Origin: Branchinecta lynchi
Lineage: Eukaryota > Arthropoda > Branchiopoda > Anostraca > Branchinectidae
Direction of reading: 5' to 3'
DNA: 64,000 bases
NCBI GenBank assembly: GCA_023053575.1
Contig: JAKZAP010000021.1
Span: 19,840,212-19,904,211 of the forward strand
Positions 32,448-44,060 of this stretch are shown in pieces. Every line of letters starts with the position of its first letter. The stretch's first letter is position 1. A program made the translations under genes and the position numbers. The notes under the pieces were generated by a model that was given only the letters and a program-made list of their open reading frames with translations, did not search any database and was not told where the DNA came from.

Positions 32448-34500
32448 CATATGATGATGATAGACCGTTCTTAATGAATTGTGACAAAGTGGGCATTAGG
32501 CTGCTACGATTTGGTTTATTGCACATGTTCTTACCTTGCTAACGAAAAAGAGGTTTAAAGGGTGGGACTGGCTGGCAGACCATTCATTGTCCGAACTCAA
32601 GCTATTCCTGCAAGATCTTCAAAATTTCTTTGTATTTATACTGGCGGTATGTTTACTTTTTTATTTTATTGGTTTATTTATTTGTGACCTGTTTTTTGCA
32701 TAACAGCGGAGTATGAATGAAATACACAAAGTAAAATACATATATTAAAATAAATAGTTTAAAAAGCTTTTAAAGTGAGATGATTAAAAAGGTTATTTCA
32801 ATACTTGTTTGGTAATTGGGGATGAGAAATGTATTGGTTCTAAGGCTGTTTGTATATAAAATATGATAAACATTTTTCTTTTACACTCCACGTCTGAGCT
32901 CTTGCGCACTTGTTCGAAATTGTTGGGACAGTGAGCCTATATGTTACATAGCGTGAGTAACCAGGTAAGTAGAAAGACCTTTAATCTCCGAAACCAAACA
33001 TAGAAACCCGGAAAGAGGAAGGAACATAAATATAATATTTATCCATCTTCAGTTTGATCACTTCATGACGCAAATTTGTTATGCTATTTAAATTCACTTA
33101 AACCAGTATCCGAATTCTAACTTAATAAATAAGTATACTAATATAAAATAAATATACATTTTTATGTATTTACTTTACTTCGTCTTATTCTGCGGATGAT
33201 TCGGCTATTGGTAACTTTCACTCTAACTAAATAAACAGAGATGGCGGGGCATATCTCAAATAACATAAATGTGTGTCGTTTTACAACATAAATACATTAC
33301 TTTCTATGTGAAATTGGCGATTTTCTTGTTAGCGCTCGTCGACTTCACCCTTCCTTCCTGCTCTTTGACGCGGTGACTGGAAGCAAAATATTTGAAAACA
33401 GAACGCGACGTGGTTCAAAAGTGGGAAACCAAGCAAAACAAGTCAAAAACAGAAGATTTTCCTGATGGCCTATATCAGGTCTTCCAAAATTACAAATAAA
33501 ACTTAGAAGCTTCTCAGGTCTGTGTGTGTAAGCTTTGTCGACAGACCTTGAATTTTCGGGAAGTGTTGCGTTGCCTGACCGACAAACCTCGGATTGGCCA
33601 AAAACGCTAAACAGTCGCACGTACAAACGAAACAAAGGCAAAGGGCGGGGTTTCAGAAGCTTATAACTCCATAAGGGAGCTAGGGATAATCTGAGAGGCA
33701 GAATAAGCAAGAGGGGTCCTTTAAGAAAACAACTCTACAAGAGCTTACTAGAAAAAGCAACTACTCTGTTTCAAAACAACTCTCTTTTTTCTGTTCCGAC
33801 TACTTTTCGCTTTGAAGGCAATATTGACCAGACAAACAGTGCTATCCATACGTTAATTTGGGCAGTTTAGCTCATAATGATCATCATTTTTACCGTTTTT
33901 ATCGATCAGGTTTCCCTACCCGCAATGCTCTTTTTTTTTTTCTTGGAACTTGTGATCTTGCCAAGAAGAGCCGAAATATCGCTTGAAAAAAGTAGCTGAC
34001 GAATCCGTTTAGCGCAGACAACTAGAACTGTTGCAACGCCAACTGAAATGGCACTTTCTTGAAGAAAAATCAGATTTTTGCTGATCTTTAATAGCACAAA
34101 ATATGTCAACGGTGTTCTGATCGGAGTACACCAGGTGTCCAGAAGTGAGCATCCTCTCCGTCTTAAGACGTCAATGAACTTATGTTTACGTCATAGTGCG
34201 ATCGACATAACACTTAACAATCAGCTAATCATATCACAACCTCGACATATGGGTGAGAAAAAAAACTAAACAAAAACTTTTCAACCGACTACAAACGATC
34301 GATCCAGATTCACTGATTTACACAACAGATGGTCTATTTTGGTGATGGAGCGCATTAACTGAACATACTCATTCATGGCAGATTGTGTTTCTGCTAGAAC
34401 AATCTGCGGTTCGCGATTTGCGATTTTAAGAACTTGGACTACTTAAAAAGACCATCTATAACCGTCATCGCCTCTGACTTAGTGCAAAACAGACACAATC
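32448..34500. other. No gene; family 3 and family 5 scraps
   Basis: Family 3 core text (cttgccaagaagagccgaaa) is at 33957-33976. The phrase cttttacactccacgtctga at 32878 recurs with small changes at 44570. A 121-codon frame on the - strand (33710-33345) has no recognisable motif. Mostly AT-rich spacer. Confidence 0.4.
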
Positions 34501-35518
34501 TCTCCTGGGTTACAGGGCCCGTCTACGAAACTGACCTGTACTTTGACCCAACGAATCCTCATACTAAGTTTGAACAAAATATTTCAAACCCTTCGAGAGT
34601 CAGGGGCGTCACGTATGGGGGGGGGGGGCCAGTCGGTAAAAAATAACTGCGTCGGTGCGAAGCGCTGCGACTTTCCGCAAAAACAGTCCATTTTTTCTTG
34701 GACACGGTCGATTTCTCTTAAAAACAGTCGGTTTTTCGTAAAAAATTTATTTTGGGAAGCCCGAATTTATTTTGCGAAGCCCGAGAAGAACTATTCCCGT
34801 GACTGGTATTTATTAGTTTGCAGTAATGGAGTAAAACTTATTTAAACTGGATCAATCCATTTGGTGCTCAAACCGGAGAATTAGGCTGACGATAGCAAAT
34901 ATTGCCGTTAATGACATCGAATCAAGATCTGAACAAATTGTTGCTACAAAGCAGCCTCGGTCTTATTGATTTGGTATTTAGTTTTTTATTTTCCTACCCA
35001 TTTTTGACAATATACAATGTGTTTTCCAAGTTCTGGAAAACTTGGATGGAGGGAGTACCGGAAATCGTGTAGCACGTCCAGGGACCAAACGAGTGGATTT
35101 ATTGGGCTGCCGCTTGGAAGTTTGAACAGTCCAGCGCATTTGCTACAGATAACCCGAGACGATACCGGAACTGCTTAGAACTGAATGAAACTAAATATCC
35201 TATTTCTATTTCCGAACCACATTTTTGGATCGCGTGTGTATTTTGTGACGTTCTCATCTACTTTCTTGTACCGCCCACTCGTAATAAGTGCCGTATGAGC
35301 TCGTAGGTCTTGTTTTCTCTTAAACACAGTCCCTATTTCTGGAAAAACAGTCGGTTTTTCTGCAAAATAGTCTGTAAAAAATGACCAGCCAGTCGAAATA
35401 CCAAAAACATTTTGGCTATTAACGCCTCTGTCGAGAGTTATCACGGAAAAAGACGAATGGACGGAAAAACTTGACGAAGTCAAAGGTATCCCTTCACTAA
35501 CGTTTTGGGATACCAAAA
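34501..35518 (-). repeat. Family 1 fragment split by a hAT-C element
   Basis: The tail end of family 1 in the same orientation as copy a is recognisable: acagggcccgtctacgaa, caaatatttcaaa-like text, cttcgagagt, then after the hAT insertion tatcacgg, a gacgaatggacgg strip and cgttttgggataccaaaaaa. It is the only family 1 copy here with a datable later insertion. Confidence 0.65.
34601..35430. mobile_element. hAT-C element, 830 bp, exact 8-bp target duplication
   Basis: The left end CAGGGGCGTCACG is at 34601 and the right end TTAACGCCTCTG ends at 35430. Both flanks are tcgagagt (34593-34600 and 35431-35438), an octamer that belongs to the family 1 host repeat. The ends carry the family phrases (agtcggtaaaaaataactg, ccagccagtcg). 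The middle 500 bp is unrelated to the other copies. No transposase. Confidence 0.85.
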
Positions 35519-35591
35519 AAGGGCAAAGGAGAGAAAATAATTTGCGAAATACACAAAAAGGACATCTAGCCTAAATCCTTTATTACATTAA

Positions 35592-36031
35592 AGGACACCT
35601 GAACAATGAAATCATACTTGAACGCACCATGGAGAATGCTTTTACAGACATGGACACGGAGAGCATTCTTCTCCTGAGCGTGACGTTTTCAAAATAGGGA
35701 TGATTGTTTCCGGAGGTTTGCACATGCAGACTCCAAGACAAAAAGCGCAATTCATTCAAATCTTGTACAGCGCTGGCCGGATCGTATTGGAATGTCTTCT
35801 AGATATACGTTTGGGCTTATCTGGTTAAAAAATATTCCAGAAGAAGGGTTGATTGGAGACATTTGTTCATTTCTAAACTTGCTCGGTACTGAAATAAGGA
35901 CAGATGCAAACTGGAGCAAAAATCATAGCTTGGAAACGGTATTTCGTATTTGGATTGGGTTTTCTGCAGGCAAAGTTAACGGACGTCATACAGATAGGGA
36001 TTATACTCGGTACTCTTCATTCAGGTGTCCC
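35592..36031. mobile_element. TTAA-flanked MITE, 440 bp
   Basis: The ends AGGACACCTGAA and the inverse TTCAGGTGTCCC are flanked by TTAA (35588-35591 and 36032-36035). TTAA duplications are known for piggyBac and Kolobok elements. Ends starting with purines fit Kolobok better. The 100-codon frame inside has no recognisable motif. Confidence 0.7.
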
Positions 36032-36113
36032 TTAAAAGACGTCAGCGAACGTCTACCAAACCTGATTTCTTCACTGCGGACGGAAGAGCCGTGATTCACT
36101 CAGGGTTTGCCAT

Positions 36114-36330
36114 GAGCGTGTTCCGCCCTTCTAACAATAGTAACTATTACTTAACATTTTCGTTCCAACCTCGAAAAAAGTTACTGCACTGACCGTTCCA
36201 ACGTTGGAAATAGTACCAATGGTAACTATTTGCTTACCATGCTGCTGGAAAATAGAAAACGTTCCAGCTTTCACGGCAAAAGCAAATATTCGTAATGTCA
36301 TGCGTAGTAACTACGGTAAGGAACACACTC
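36114..36330. mobile_element. Harbinger-like MITE, second diverged copy
   Basis: Starts GAGCGTGTTCC and ends GGAACACACTC. The interior mirrors 18861-19165 in opposite orientation (taactattac, cttaccatgctgctgga). Flanking triplets are cat and tat, so the duplication has decayed. Confidence 0.65.
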
Positions 36331-37136
36331 TATGAGTTATGTTTTTTATCGAGGTTTTGCTCCGCCTTGGCTTTGCCGGTTACTTAATTTCCGTTTTCAA
36401 ACGCATTCTAACTTCACAGTTTGCTTAATTAGTGCTTTTAAGACTACGGTGACCCTTGCCCGGTCGCCATTTAATCGATATTTCTAGTAAACTTCGAACT
36501 TGCTAGGTCACGAAGTTCGTTGGTAAGGGTTCAAGGACAAAGAAACTGTGACCGGCGACGAAAAACGATGTTTAACAAGATACCTTTCAGTTTGAATGTA
36601 ACTTCAAACTTCGATCAAAACGCAACTATCTACTCTCGGCAAGCATTTGTTTTAAATTTTCGCGAGAAAACAAGTATTATGCGTGAAGGGTGGCCAGAGG
36701 GGATCGACTAAAAGCAGGAAGGAAAGGGAACACGAGAAAAGCAGGCCGGCATACTAAAACCAGGAAGGGCATACCAAAACGAGGAAGGATGTCACCAGGA
36801 TTCAAGGCTGCGAAAAACTGGAAAGCTGCACCGTTCCCTTCCTCTGTTCAGTATTCTTTGAGGGTCGACAACTTTTCAAATACAAAGTTCACCATCTCTT
36901 CCTCGTTTTCCTAACACGAGTAGGCATTAAGTTCAGTGAGGTGTCGGGCAACTATCAAATTGCAATTCACCTTTTCATTTCTCGTTCTGACGGTAGGCGA
37001 CTAAAATCCGCCGAGTCCAGCGAGGGGTCGGCAACTAAGATGTTTCAAGTCCACCTTTTCCTTCCTCATTTTAGTGCCTTGAAAGTACTAAAACCGAGGG
37101 GTCGACGACTCTCTCGGAATGGTGTACACGTCCCGA
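36331..37136. other. No gene; degenerate tandem phrases before the gap
   Basis: Around 36710-37130 phrases such as aaaccaggaaggg, ccttcctcgttttc and gaggggtcggcaact recur in both orientations. They reappear at 37575-37650, next to the assembly gap. Confidence 0.45.
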
Positions 37137-37545
37137 AGGAATAATCCGGAATGGTCAGGAATAATCCGGAATAGTCAGGAATAATCCGGAATGGTCAAGA
37201 ATAATCCGGAAAGGATTATATTAGATTAGATTAAATTTTATTAGGTGGTAGTCTTCTCTATTCTACATAATGTGGTAACACTATTTTTATATTATTCTAC
37301 ATGCCATTCGTACACGATTCATACATATACAACAAACATTCTGCTTACAAAAAACACTCACGCCTCATTACTATCCTTTTGCAAGGAAAAATCACTTCAC
37401 TGTAGCCATGAAGGATGCCAGATGACTCGAATTTCTAATTTCAACTGGAATTATATCCCATACACAAGGTTAGGAATGATCCGGAATAGTTAGGAATAAT
37501 CCGGAATGGTTAGGAATAATCCGGAATGGTTAGGATTATTAGGGT
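37137..37545. repeat. Minisatellite built on ggaataatccggaatggt
   Basis: Four units of about 20 bp at 37137-37212 and four more at 37468-37545, each carrying taatccggaat. The two arrays are separated by a 250-bp AT-rich block and are outflanked by cggaatggtgtaca at 37114 and 37541. Confidence 0.8.
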
Positions 37546-37650
37546 ATTCCGGAATGGTGTACATAAAAAATTAGAGTCGTCGACCCCTCGACTAAAACGA
37601 GGAAGGAAATTGGAAATTTTAACTTATTCTTCTTTGAGGGGTCGGCAACT

Positions 37651-37750
37651 NNNNNNNNNNNNNNNNNNNNNNNNNNNNNNNNNNNNNNNNNNNNNNNNNN
37701 NNNNNNNNNNNNNNNNNNNNNNNNNNNNNNNNNNNNNNNNNNNNNNNNNN
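37651..37750. other. Assembly gap, 100 N
   Basis: A run of exactly 100 N. The round number suggests a gap of unknown size. It falls in tandem-repeat sequence, a common reason for assembly failure. Confidence 0.99.
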
Positions 37751-38850
37751 GGATCTAGGAACGGAAGTTTCCGGGGACATGTTGTGTCGGTTCAATTGAG
37801 TCGCGTCACTAATATGCCTGCAAAGTTTCGTTATATTAGTACATCTGGAACTATTCTATCTTGCGACTACCGGAATTCTGGGAAACCCCCTCCAACTCTC
37901 CCCACAGAGCCCCGAAACCATTTGGCTCCGTCAGTTTCATATCTAGACATTATGCTTGTTCTTTCCACTAAGTTCCAGCATTTCATGAGTTTTCTGGCCC
38001 CCCCCCCCCCATCCCCCCACAGGTATCGGATCCGACCCGGACTTGACACAGAACATCTGAGGGGTAAAGAAAAAGAAATGAGAAGGTTAAGACCAGAAAT
38101 GTGTGTCATCATTTCTAATAGCTGAGTAAAAGTTACGCACAGGACACTGTTGCGCCCTTCTTGGGAGCGTTGTTTGTTGTATCGTTTAAAGAATGTTGAA
38201 ATTAAAATGAATTCAATTGAGCTCTTTCCACCTGAGAAGTTTCATTCAAATCCGATCACCCGTTCAAAAGTTATCCATGCCACTAAATTCCTGATTCCCG
38301 ATCCATCCACTTCCCCCACGATGGTCGGATTGGGGAAACGACTATTCTCAAGTCAATCTGTTCAGATCCCTGACATACCTGCCGGATTCATCGTCCTAGC
38401 ACATCAGGAAGTATACCGTACTCGCAGGATCGCTAGATATCCGACCTCCCCCCAACTCCCCCGCAGTGCCCCGTCCCGGTCCGGTTATGTCAATGACATG
38501 TCTAGGAATTGTTCTTATTTTTCCCACCAAGTTTCATCCCGATCTCTCCACTCTAAGCGTTTCTCAAGATTTCTGGTTCCTTCTTTGAACTCCCCCCAGT
38601 TTCATCGGATCCAGTCCGGATTTAAAATGGGACGTCTGAGACACGAGGTCATCCTAAACTCAAGTTTTATCAGGATCCGATGACCCGTTCGCAAGTCAAA
38701 ACTACCTCAATTTTCGGCTTCACCCTCCCTCCTCTCCCCCCCCCCCCCACAGATAGTCGGATCGAGAATCTATTTAATCTGGTCGGTTCCTTGATATAAC
38801 TGCGAAGTTTCATCGTCCTAGGTTATGTGGAAGTGCCCGAACTAGCCAAA
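37751..38850 (+). repeat. Family 2 element, long copy
   Basis: Family phrases appear in order: aagttacgcacagg-type text, ttcattcaaatccgatcacc, ccccacgatggtcggat, aagtttcatcgtcctaggtt and atgtggaagtgcccgaacta, with poly-C runs at 37999 and 38737. The left end may lie in the gap. The final ATGGCACTTG hairpin is lost. No gene. Confidence 0.6.
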
Positions 38851-39320
38851 CAAATGTAAACAAAAATATCAAACAAAATTATTATTGCCTGAAAAACAGA
38901 AAAAAATTGTGGCATGGGAACGTTACTGCGACTTTCCAAAGCGTTGTCATCGGCTCATTAAACTCAAATAAAAGTTGCAAGTTCTGTGTTACTAAGCCTG
39001 ACTCGGAAACCAATGAGACATTCACAGTATTAAAAGTAAGCAATTTTAAGTTTAAGTGAAAAGGAAGCTAATTTTTCCATTCGATATCTGAATATACTGA
39101 CAAATTTTGGCCCATCCAAGGGATTTTGTATTTTTTCATCCAAGGCTCTAGTAATGACGTTGAGAATATGCGCTGCTTGCACAACAACCCAAAATTCATT
39201 GCGACGCCGATATTTTGAATTTGAAAAAAAAGCCTATATCTGCAGGATTAAGCTCGAAAAGTCCACGGCGGACAAGGAATCTGCCACTTTTAGTTTATTT
39301 GTCGTCAATGACTTACCTTT
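38851..39320. other. No gene recognised
   Basis: AT-rich spacer. Short frames run into the family 6 element that begins at 39321. Confidence 0.35.
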
Positions 39321-39640
39321 GGACGTATTCTCGTCGTTCCCCGAGGACTATACTTGAGGAGTCCCCGCGTTTTTTGTTTATCCCGGGGACTCACTCCCCG
39401 TATTCTCGCGAATCCCCGCGGTCAGGGAATGCTCCGATCTGTTGGTGCAATGTAAAATTACTTAAAAACCAGACTAATTTTATTAACAGCATATTTTTTT
39501 TTCGAACAAAATCCATTTTAGAAGCATTCCCCCTATTCTCGCTGTTTCTGTACGCAGAGTCCGCGTGGAGTGACTCACTCTATTCTCGCCGTTCCCTTGG
39601 ATTCCCCGAGGAGTCATCGGTGAACGGCGAGAATACGCCT
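39321..39640. mobile_element. Family 6 MITE, copy 1, TTT target duplication
   Basis: The left end GGACGTATTCTCG and right end CGAGAATACGCCT are inverted. The flanks are ttt on both sides (39318-39320, 39641-39643). The interior repeats cgttccccgaggact and gtattctcgcg words, so subterminal copies of the end occur inside. Two more copies are at 57612 and 60677. Confidence 0.75.
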
Positions 39641-39687
39641 TTTGTAGATGGTAAATATTCAACCACAGAGGGATAGGCACACAGAGG

Positions 39688-40009
39688 CAGAGGCGTTACT
39701 AGCCAAAATGTTCGGGTGGGGGGTCAAGGTATTTACCGACTGCCTGGTAACTTTACCCACTGTTTTTGCAGATAAAACCGACTGTGTTGATGAAAAATCG
39801 GCTGATTTTAAGAAAAACTGCTATTTTTAAGAAAAAATCGACCACTTTTACGAGAAACAGACTATTTTTTAAACAAATCGACTGTTTCCAAGCAAAAATC
39901 GACTGTTTTAACGAAAAATCGGGGAGCTTCGCGCCTACTCGGCTGTTTTTTACGGACTGGACGACAACATTCGAGGAGGCCCCCCCCCCCCCTAGTTCTC
40001 ACGCCCCTG
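39688..40009. mobile_element. hAT-C MITE, 322 bp
   Basis: The element starts CAGAGGCGTTACTAGCC at 39688 and ends TCACGCCCCTG at 40009, opposite in orientation to the copy at 1752. The flanks are cacagagg (39680-39687) and gacagagg (40010-40017), identical in seven of eight bases. The interior is the aaaaatcgactgttt ladder with a poly-C end. This is the shortest complete copy. Confidence 0.85.
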
Positions 40010-40363
40010 GACAGAGGTACCACAAATCCCAAAGATTAAGTTCATTCGATGAAATTCTTTATCTGCGGACAGTGGACAAACGGAGCAGCGCATTTTCATC
40101 GGATTTTCAGGCTTATTTTAGTCAACACGTGATATGTAACTAGACTGTCGGGCCTTAGTCCTTTTCCGTTAAACTTTTAAGATGTTGGCACTGACTGTCG
40201 AATATTACAAATGGTAACCCTATGGATCCTGTCACAACTGTCACAAGAAGAATAAAATCCTATTTTTCATTCGGTGCCAAAGTAAGCTCTACATCAGGGA
40301 ATAAGTACTTATATCTCATGGCCTGCGAGATCCAATCCGTCTGCCCACCTCCAACGTAACTTA

Positions 40364-40735
40364 GGAGACGTTTTCGCGTCGATGGCTACGAACGGGTGAT
40401 CCCATCGATGCGAAAATGAGAAAACCGATCAGGCGTTGAACGGCTGAGGAAGATGGGTTCCATCCACGCGAAAACGCCCATCAAGCTGGATGGTAGCATG
40501 TGAGTGGAAGGTCCACATTTTTTCTATTATCAATCTCTACAAATATTTTGTTTATCCACGTTCAGCTCAAGGCTGCCCTCGGAGCGGCGTTGAACGGGAG
40601 GCACCCATTGAGCTGGATGGCTCGTTCATCCGCACACGCGGAAATGGCAAGAAGATCAACGGCATCCCTCGCCAAAATGTCCGTCGGGCTGGACGGGAGG
40701 TCGACGGGACCAAAGATCGACGCGAAAACGTCCCC
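40364..40735. mobile_element. TIR MITE, TTA target duplication
   Basis: The left end GGAGACGTTTTCGCGTCGAT and right end inverse (atcgacgcgaaaacgtcccc) match at all but one of 20 positions. TTA flanks both sides (40361-40363, 40736-40738), fitting PIF/Harbinger. Open frames inside come from CG-rich repeat words. Confidence 0.8.
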
Positions 40736-40860
40736 TTAGTGAACGAAGGTTGCGTTTCATCTTCTACCAGAAACGGTCAAGGGTTTTCCCTGGTTCACTG
40801 CAAAAGCTAGACAAGGCTGAAACAGCGATTGGGGCTTTTATTTGTTTTAACTTTTGCGAA

Positions 40861-41035
40861 TTAAGTTGAAATAAATGAATCTTTAGTTTGTTTTCCCACA
40901 AGTTCGTTTTTCCAACTTGAGCGGCTCTGAGCCTGAAGAGGACCCTGACCAAGAAAGGCCAAAATATAGCTCTAATAAATTCAGCTGACGTATCTGTTTT
41001 GCACTATCAAATAGGAATCAAATTGATATGGTTGT
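40861..41035 (+). repeat. Family 3 fragment
   Basis: Holds gcggctctgagcctgaagag, gaccaagaaaggcc and cagctgacgtatctgtttt, matching the segment at 2066-2262 most closely. A single arm, not a foldback. Confidence 0.6.
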
Positions 41036-41065
41036 CATTTCAAATATTCTGACTTGTATGTTTGA

Positions 41066-41250
41066 AGTTTAACAGAAAACGGCTAAGCCCCGACAGTCTA
41101 GTTACGCATCACGTATTCACTTAAATAGGCCCAAAAACCCGATAAAAATGCGTTACTCTGTTTGTACGCTGTCCACAGATTCATCGAATGAACTTAATCT
41201 TTCGGATTTCTTGTACCCCTATGCGCCTGTCCCTCTATGCTTGAAATATT
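41066..41250 (+). repeat. Family 4 partial copy
   Basis: Shares gacagtctagttacgcatca, cgtattcacttaaa and the following block with 12640 and 46905, then is cut by the foldback at 41262. Confidence 0.5.
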
Positions 41251-41261
41251 TACCGTTTTAC

Positions 41262-41600
41262 CGAAACACTGTCGGAAGTTTCATAACAGATAACACAAGG
41301 ATGCGCAGTTTCAACAGACAACACTTTTGAGATGTAATCTGTTGTGGTATTGAAAACGTTATGTATAACATGCATTGCCAGAAAGAGCAAAGAAAACGCC
41401 GAAAAGCATCTGCTGATTTTTTGTTTGTCTGTGGTCATGATATCGGAAAATTCAGCAAATGCTTTTTCGTTTTTTTTTCGACTCGACGCATAATATTAAT
41501 TCATAGCTTTTTGAAACCACAACAGATTACATCCCACGTGTTATCTGTTGAAACTGAACATCCTTGTGTTTTTTGTGATAAAACTCCAGACAGCGTCGAA
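41262..41600. mobile_element. Foldback element, ~85-bp arms
   Basis: Arms 41262-41350 and 41512-41600 are inverted copies sharing acacaaggatg, cagtttcaacaga and gatgtaatctgttgtggt. The spacer is about 160 bp. A related arm fragment is at 63735-63790. Confidence 0.65.
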
Positions 41601-42447
41601 GCAGGTAATATGTGGCAGGTGAGAATGACAATGGTACCTTTTCGTAGCTACAGGTAGGAGCAAGTAGGAGCCGCGAGTATACACCAGGTCGGCGAGTACG
41701 CACCCTCTCACCTCCATGGGACGACGACATGCGGATGTCAGTGAAAGAAAACTGAAGATGTAGAACTGTCAATCAAGCAGGGAATTCCTGCAACGCATGG
41801 CCACGTGTCTTCGGCAGTCATGATGGAACTCTAGTATGGATTCGTTTTGGCCAGGAGACAGTCAGGTGTTGGAAACTTTGTTTGTATCAACGCTGTTTTA
41901 TTTTAATATAACCATCTGACAGAAAATAAGTAATCATATTGGCGCAAATTATCTCAGTCAGGTTCATGATCATTCATTGATATAATTACTTTTACCAATA
42001 AAAATTCAAACAAATTCAGCAGAGCTCAGAGCACGAGAAGGCCGGACCTAAGAAGTCAAGTAACTACTGATCTAACTACAAATATATTAATTAACACAAA
42101 TATGCCCACAACGTATTCACGTATTCACATTATTATTTGTTTGACCAACACAAAGTTTTATTTCAGATATTTATGTGTTGAAGGAACTTAGGTGACAAAT
42201 AAACTAGAAATATTTTCTTTTCGGTTCTAATGTTTTATTTTAACGTATTCATGACAAGAAAACAAATTTTCATTTTGTTCTTTTGTCCCTGAGTTCTTTT
42301 AGAAAATCAAACGTTTGAATTTGGATTATAGTGGACTTCAACGTCTAATTTCCTTCTTTCTTTTTTACCATTCTGTATTGTCTTTCGCAACTGCATCCTA
42401 AAACACTTTAGTGTGAGAATTCTTTTCGGGCTCTGATGCTTAGGAAA
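41601..42447. other. No gene recognised
   Basis: AT-rich spacer without family phrases that I can link, up to the LINE fragment at 42448. Confidence 0.35.
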
Positions 42448-42806
42448 AAATCCAACGGACAGCTACGAAGTTCGTACCAGATCTGCGCGATCTCCCCTAC
42501 CAAGCGAGATTAGCCAAATTGTGCATTCCCGCCATTGCATACAGATTTTTCTTTTTTGGAAACCTGACTAAAACATTCAAATTAATCAATGGAAGTTATG
42601 AGAATTTTGAAGTGACTGATCTAGTAAGGTTCAGCATTAACCGTCATCACTGGGGGCACGCGTACAAGCTTGCAAAATCAAGATTCCACAAGGACGTTTT
42701 TAAGTGGGGTTTTGGTAACAGAATTGTTGATCCGAAGATGCGGTTAAAGCTGAATCGATTAATAGTTTCAAGTGGGATTTTTAACTCTGATCAGTTCGAC
42801 TACTAA
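42448..42806 (+). pseudogene. LINE C-terminal fragment (CR1/L2-like)
   Basis: The + strand frame reads RTATKFVPDLRDLPYQARLA, then LCIPAIAYRFFF, GNLTKTFKLINGSYENF, GHAYKLAKSRFHKDVF and ends SDQFDY-stop at 42806. This is the region after the thumb in CR1/L2-type reverse transcriptases (pattern ATKLVP, LPYEERL, LGLPTLEYRR, GDMIQTYKILNG). No disabling change was seen in the 120 codons kept, but the element is truncated on the 5' side. Confidence 0.8.
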
Positions 42807-43154
42807 AGTTCTTTAGAGTTATTTAGAGGCGAAAGCCTTTTCTCTTGGTTTGTACTATTATTATTGTTATTAAAACAATTCATTCCGGTGGCTGAATTCT
42901 CTGCCCAGGAACTACAGTGTCTCTGAGGCCATTGTTAATTAAATACATCAAATTTGCAATTTTTTCTGGCGTCCAAGAAATTAATTATTAAAGCACACCT
43001 AGCACTATTTTACTAATAATGTTGCACAAGTCTAAAATAGTTGAATACTTTAAAACCAGCCTCTGCTTTTAAGAAACTATCCGCTACTTCTGCCGTTTTA
43101 AGCAATTCAAAAGGCCTATTGATTTCTAGCAAAAATAGGGAACAATTTAAATAA

Positions 43155-44060
43155 TCGTTTTTAGTGGTGTTCCTTGGAATAATCCACTACTGCGAGCACT
43201 TTAGCAGCTTTCGGCTTTCGATTTTCACCGTTTTTGTGGAGCTTATAACTCGTGAACCAGTGCTTATAACAAGTTCAAACTCGGTACACTTGTGGGCATT
43301 GTGGTCTAGTTATGCCTCCTGGGGGGGGGGGCAACTCCCCTGCCTACCCGGTTCAGGGGGAAATAGGCAAAGATTGCCCATTGAGTAGAGTGCATAACGA
43401 GTAGACATTGACAGCTATCAAGTTGAAAGCTGCTACAACTGTTCGCGCTAGAGTCGAGTTGTACTTAGTAAGGGTCCCATCCCTCACACCCACCAGGTTC
43501 TAGGGCATTGAGTGGAGATCATAACCTGTGAACAATGACACAGATCAAATTTAAACTTGGCGCTGGGGTCCAGTTGTGCATTTTAGGGGTCCACCCCCCA
43601 CCCCTACCCACCCTGTTCGGGGGCAATTGGGCCGAGATTGCCCAGATAGGGGACTTCATAACTCATGAAGCATGGATAGGCATCAATTTAAAACTTGGTA
43701 TAAGTGTTGGGACTGGGATCTAGTTGTACTTTTGTGGTTCCAAATCCCCACACTCGCCCGGTTCTGGGACAATCGAGCTCAATTTCCCCTTGCCTTAGAT
43801 CTTAACTTTATACCACGTTTGGAGCTAGAATGACGAGCTTTCTATTAACGAACTTTAAAGCTACTCCCCCCCCCCCCCCGAACACACACCTTCACAATTC
43901 CAAGTTTCAGGGACAACTGTGGCCATTTCACTAACTTGCAAACCTCGGCCAGTATCGAGTAGAAACTTGGGACGATTACTGTCTTTGGGGTCTAGATGTA
44001 TACGTTTTATTTTAGGAGGAGGAGGATCCTGCCCCTAATTTGCGTAGTGGGTTCATGGTG
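43155..44060 (+). repeat. Family 7 element, copy 2
   Basis: Starts atcgtttttagtggtgttcc with the same terminal hairpin as copy 1 and contains about six internal units with gtgaaccagtg and caagttcaaactcgg words and poly-C or poly-G strips. Lacks the foldback found in copy 1. Confidence 0.6.

Noticed and set aside
32043..32474. Open frames over the second GC-rich array
   Set aside because: Same cause: repeat units without stop codons. No conserved motif.
33345..33710. 121-codon frame on the - strand
   Set aside because: No motif, no splice support, and repeat phrases overlap its start.
40490..40810. Two overlapping + strand frames
   Set aside because: They lie within or across the TTA-flanked MITE at 40364-40735.
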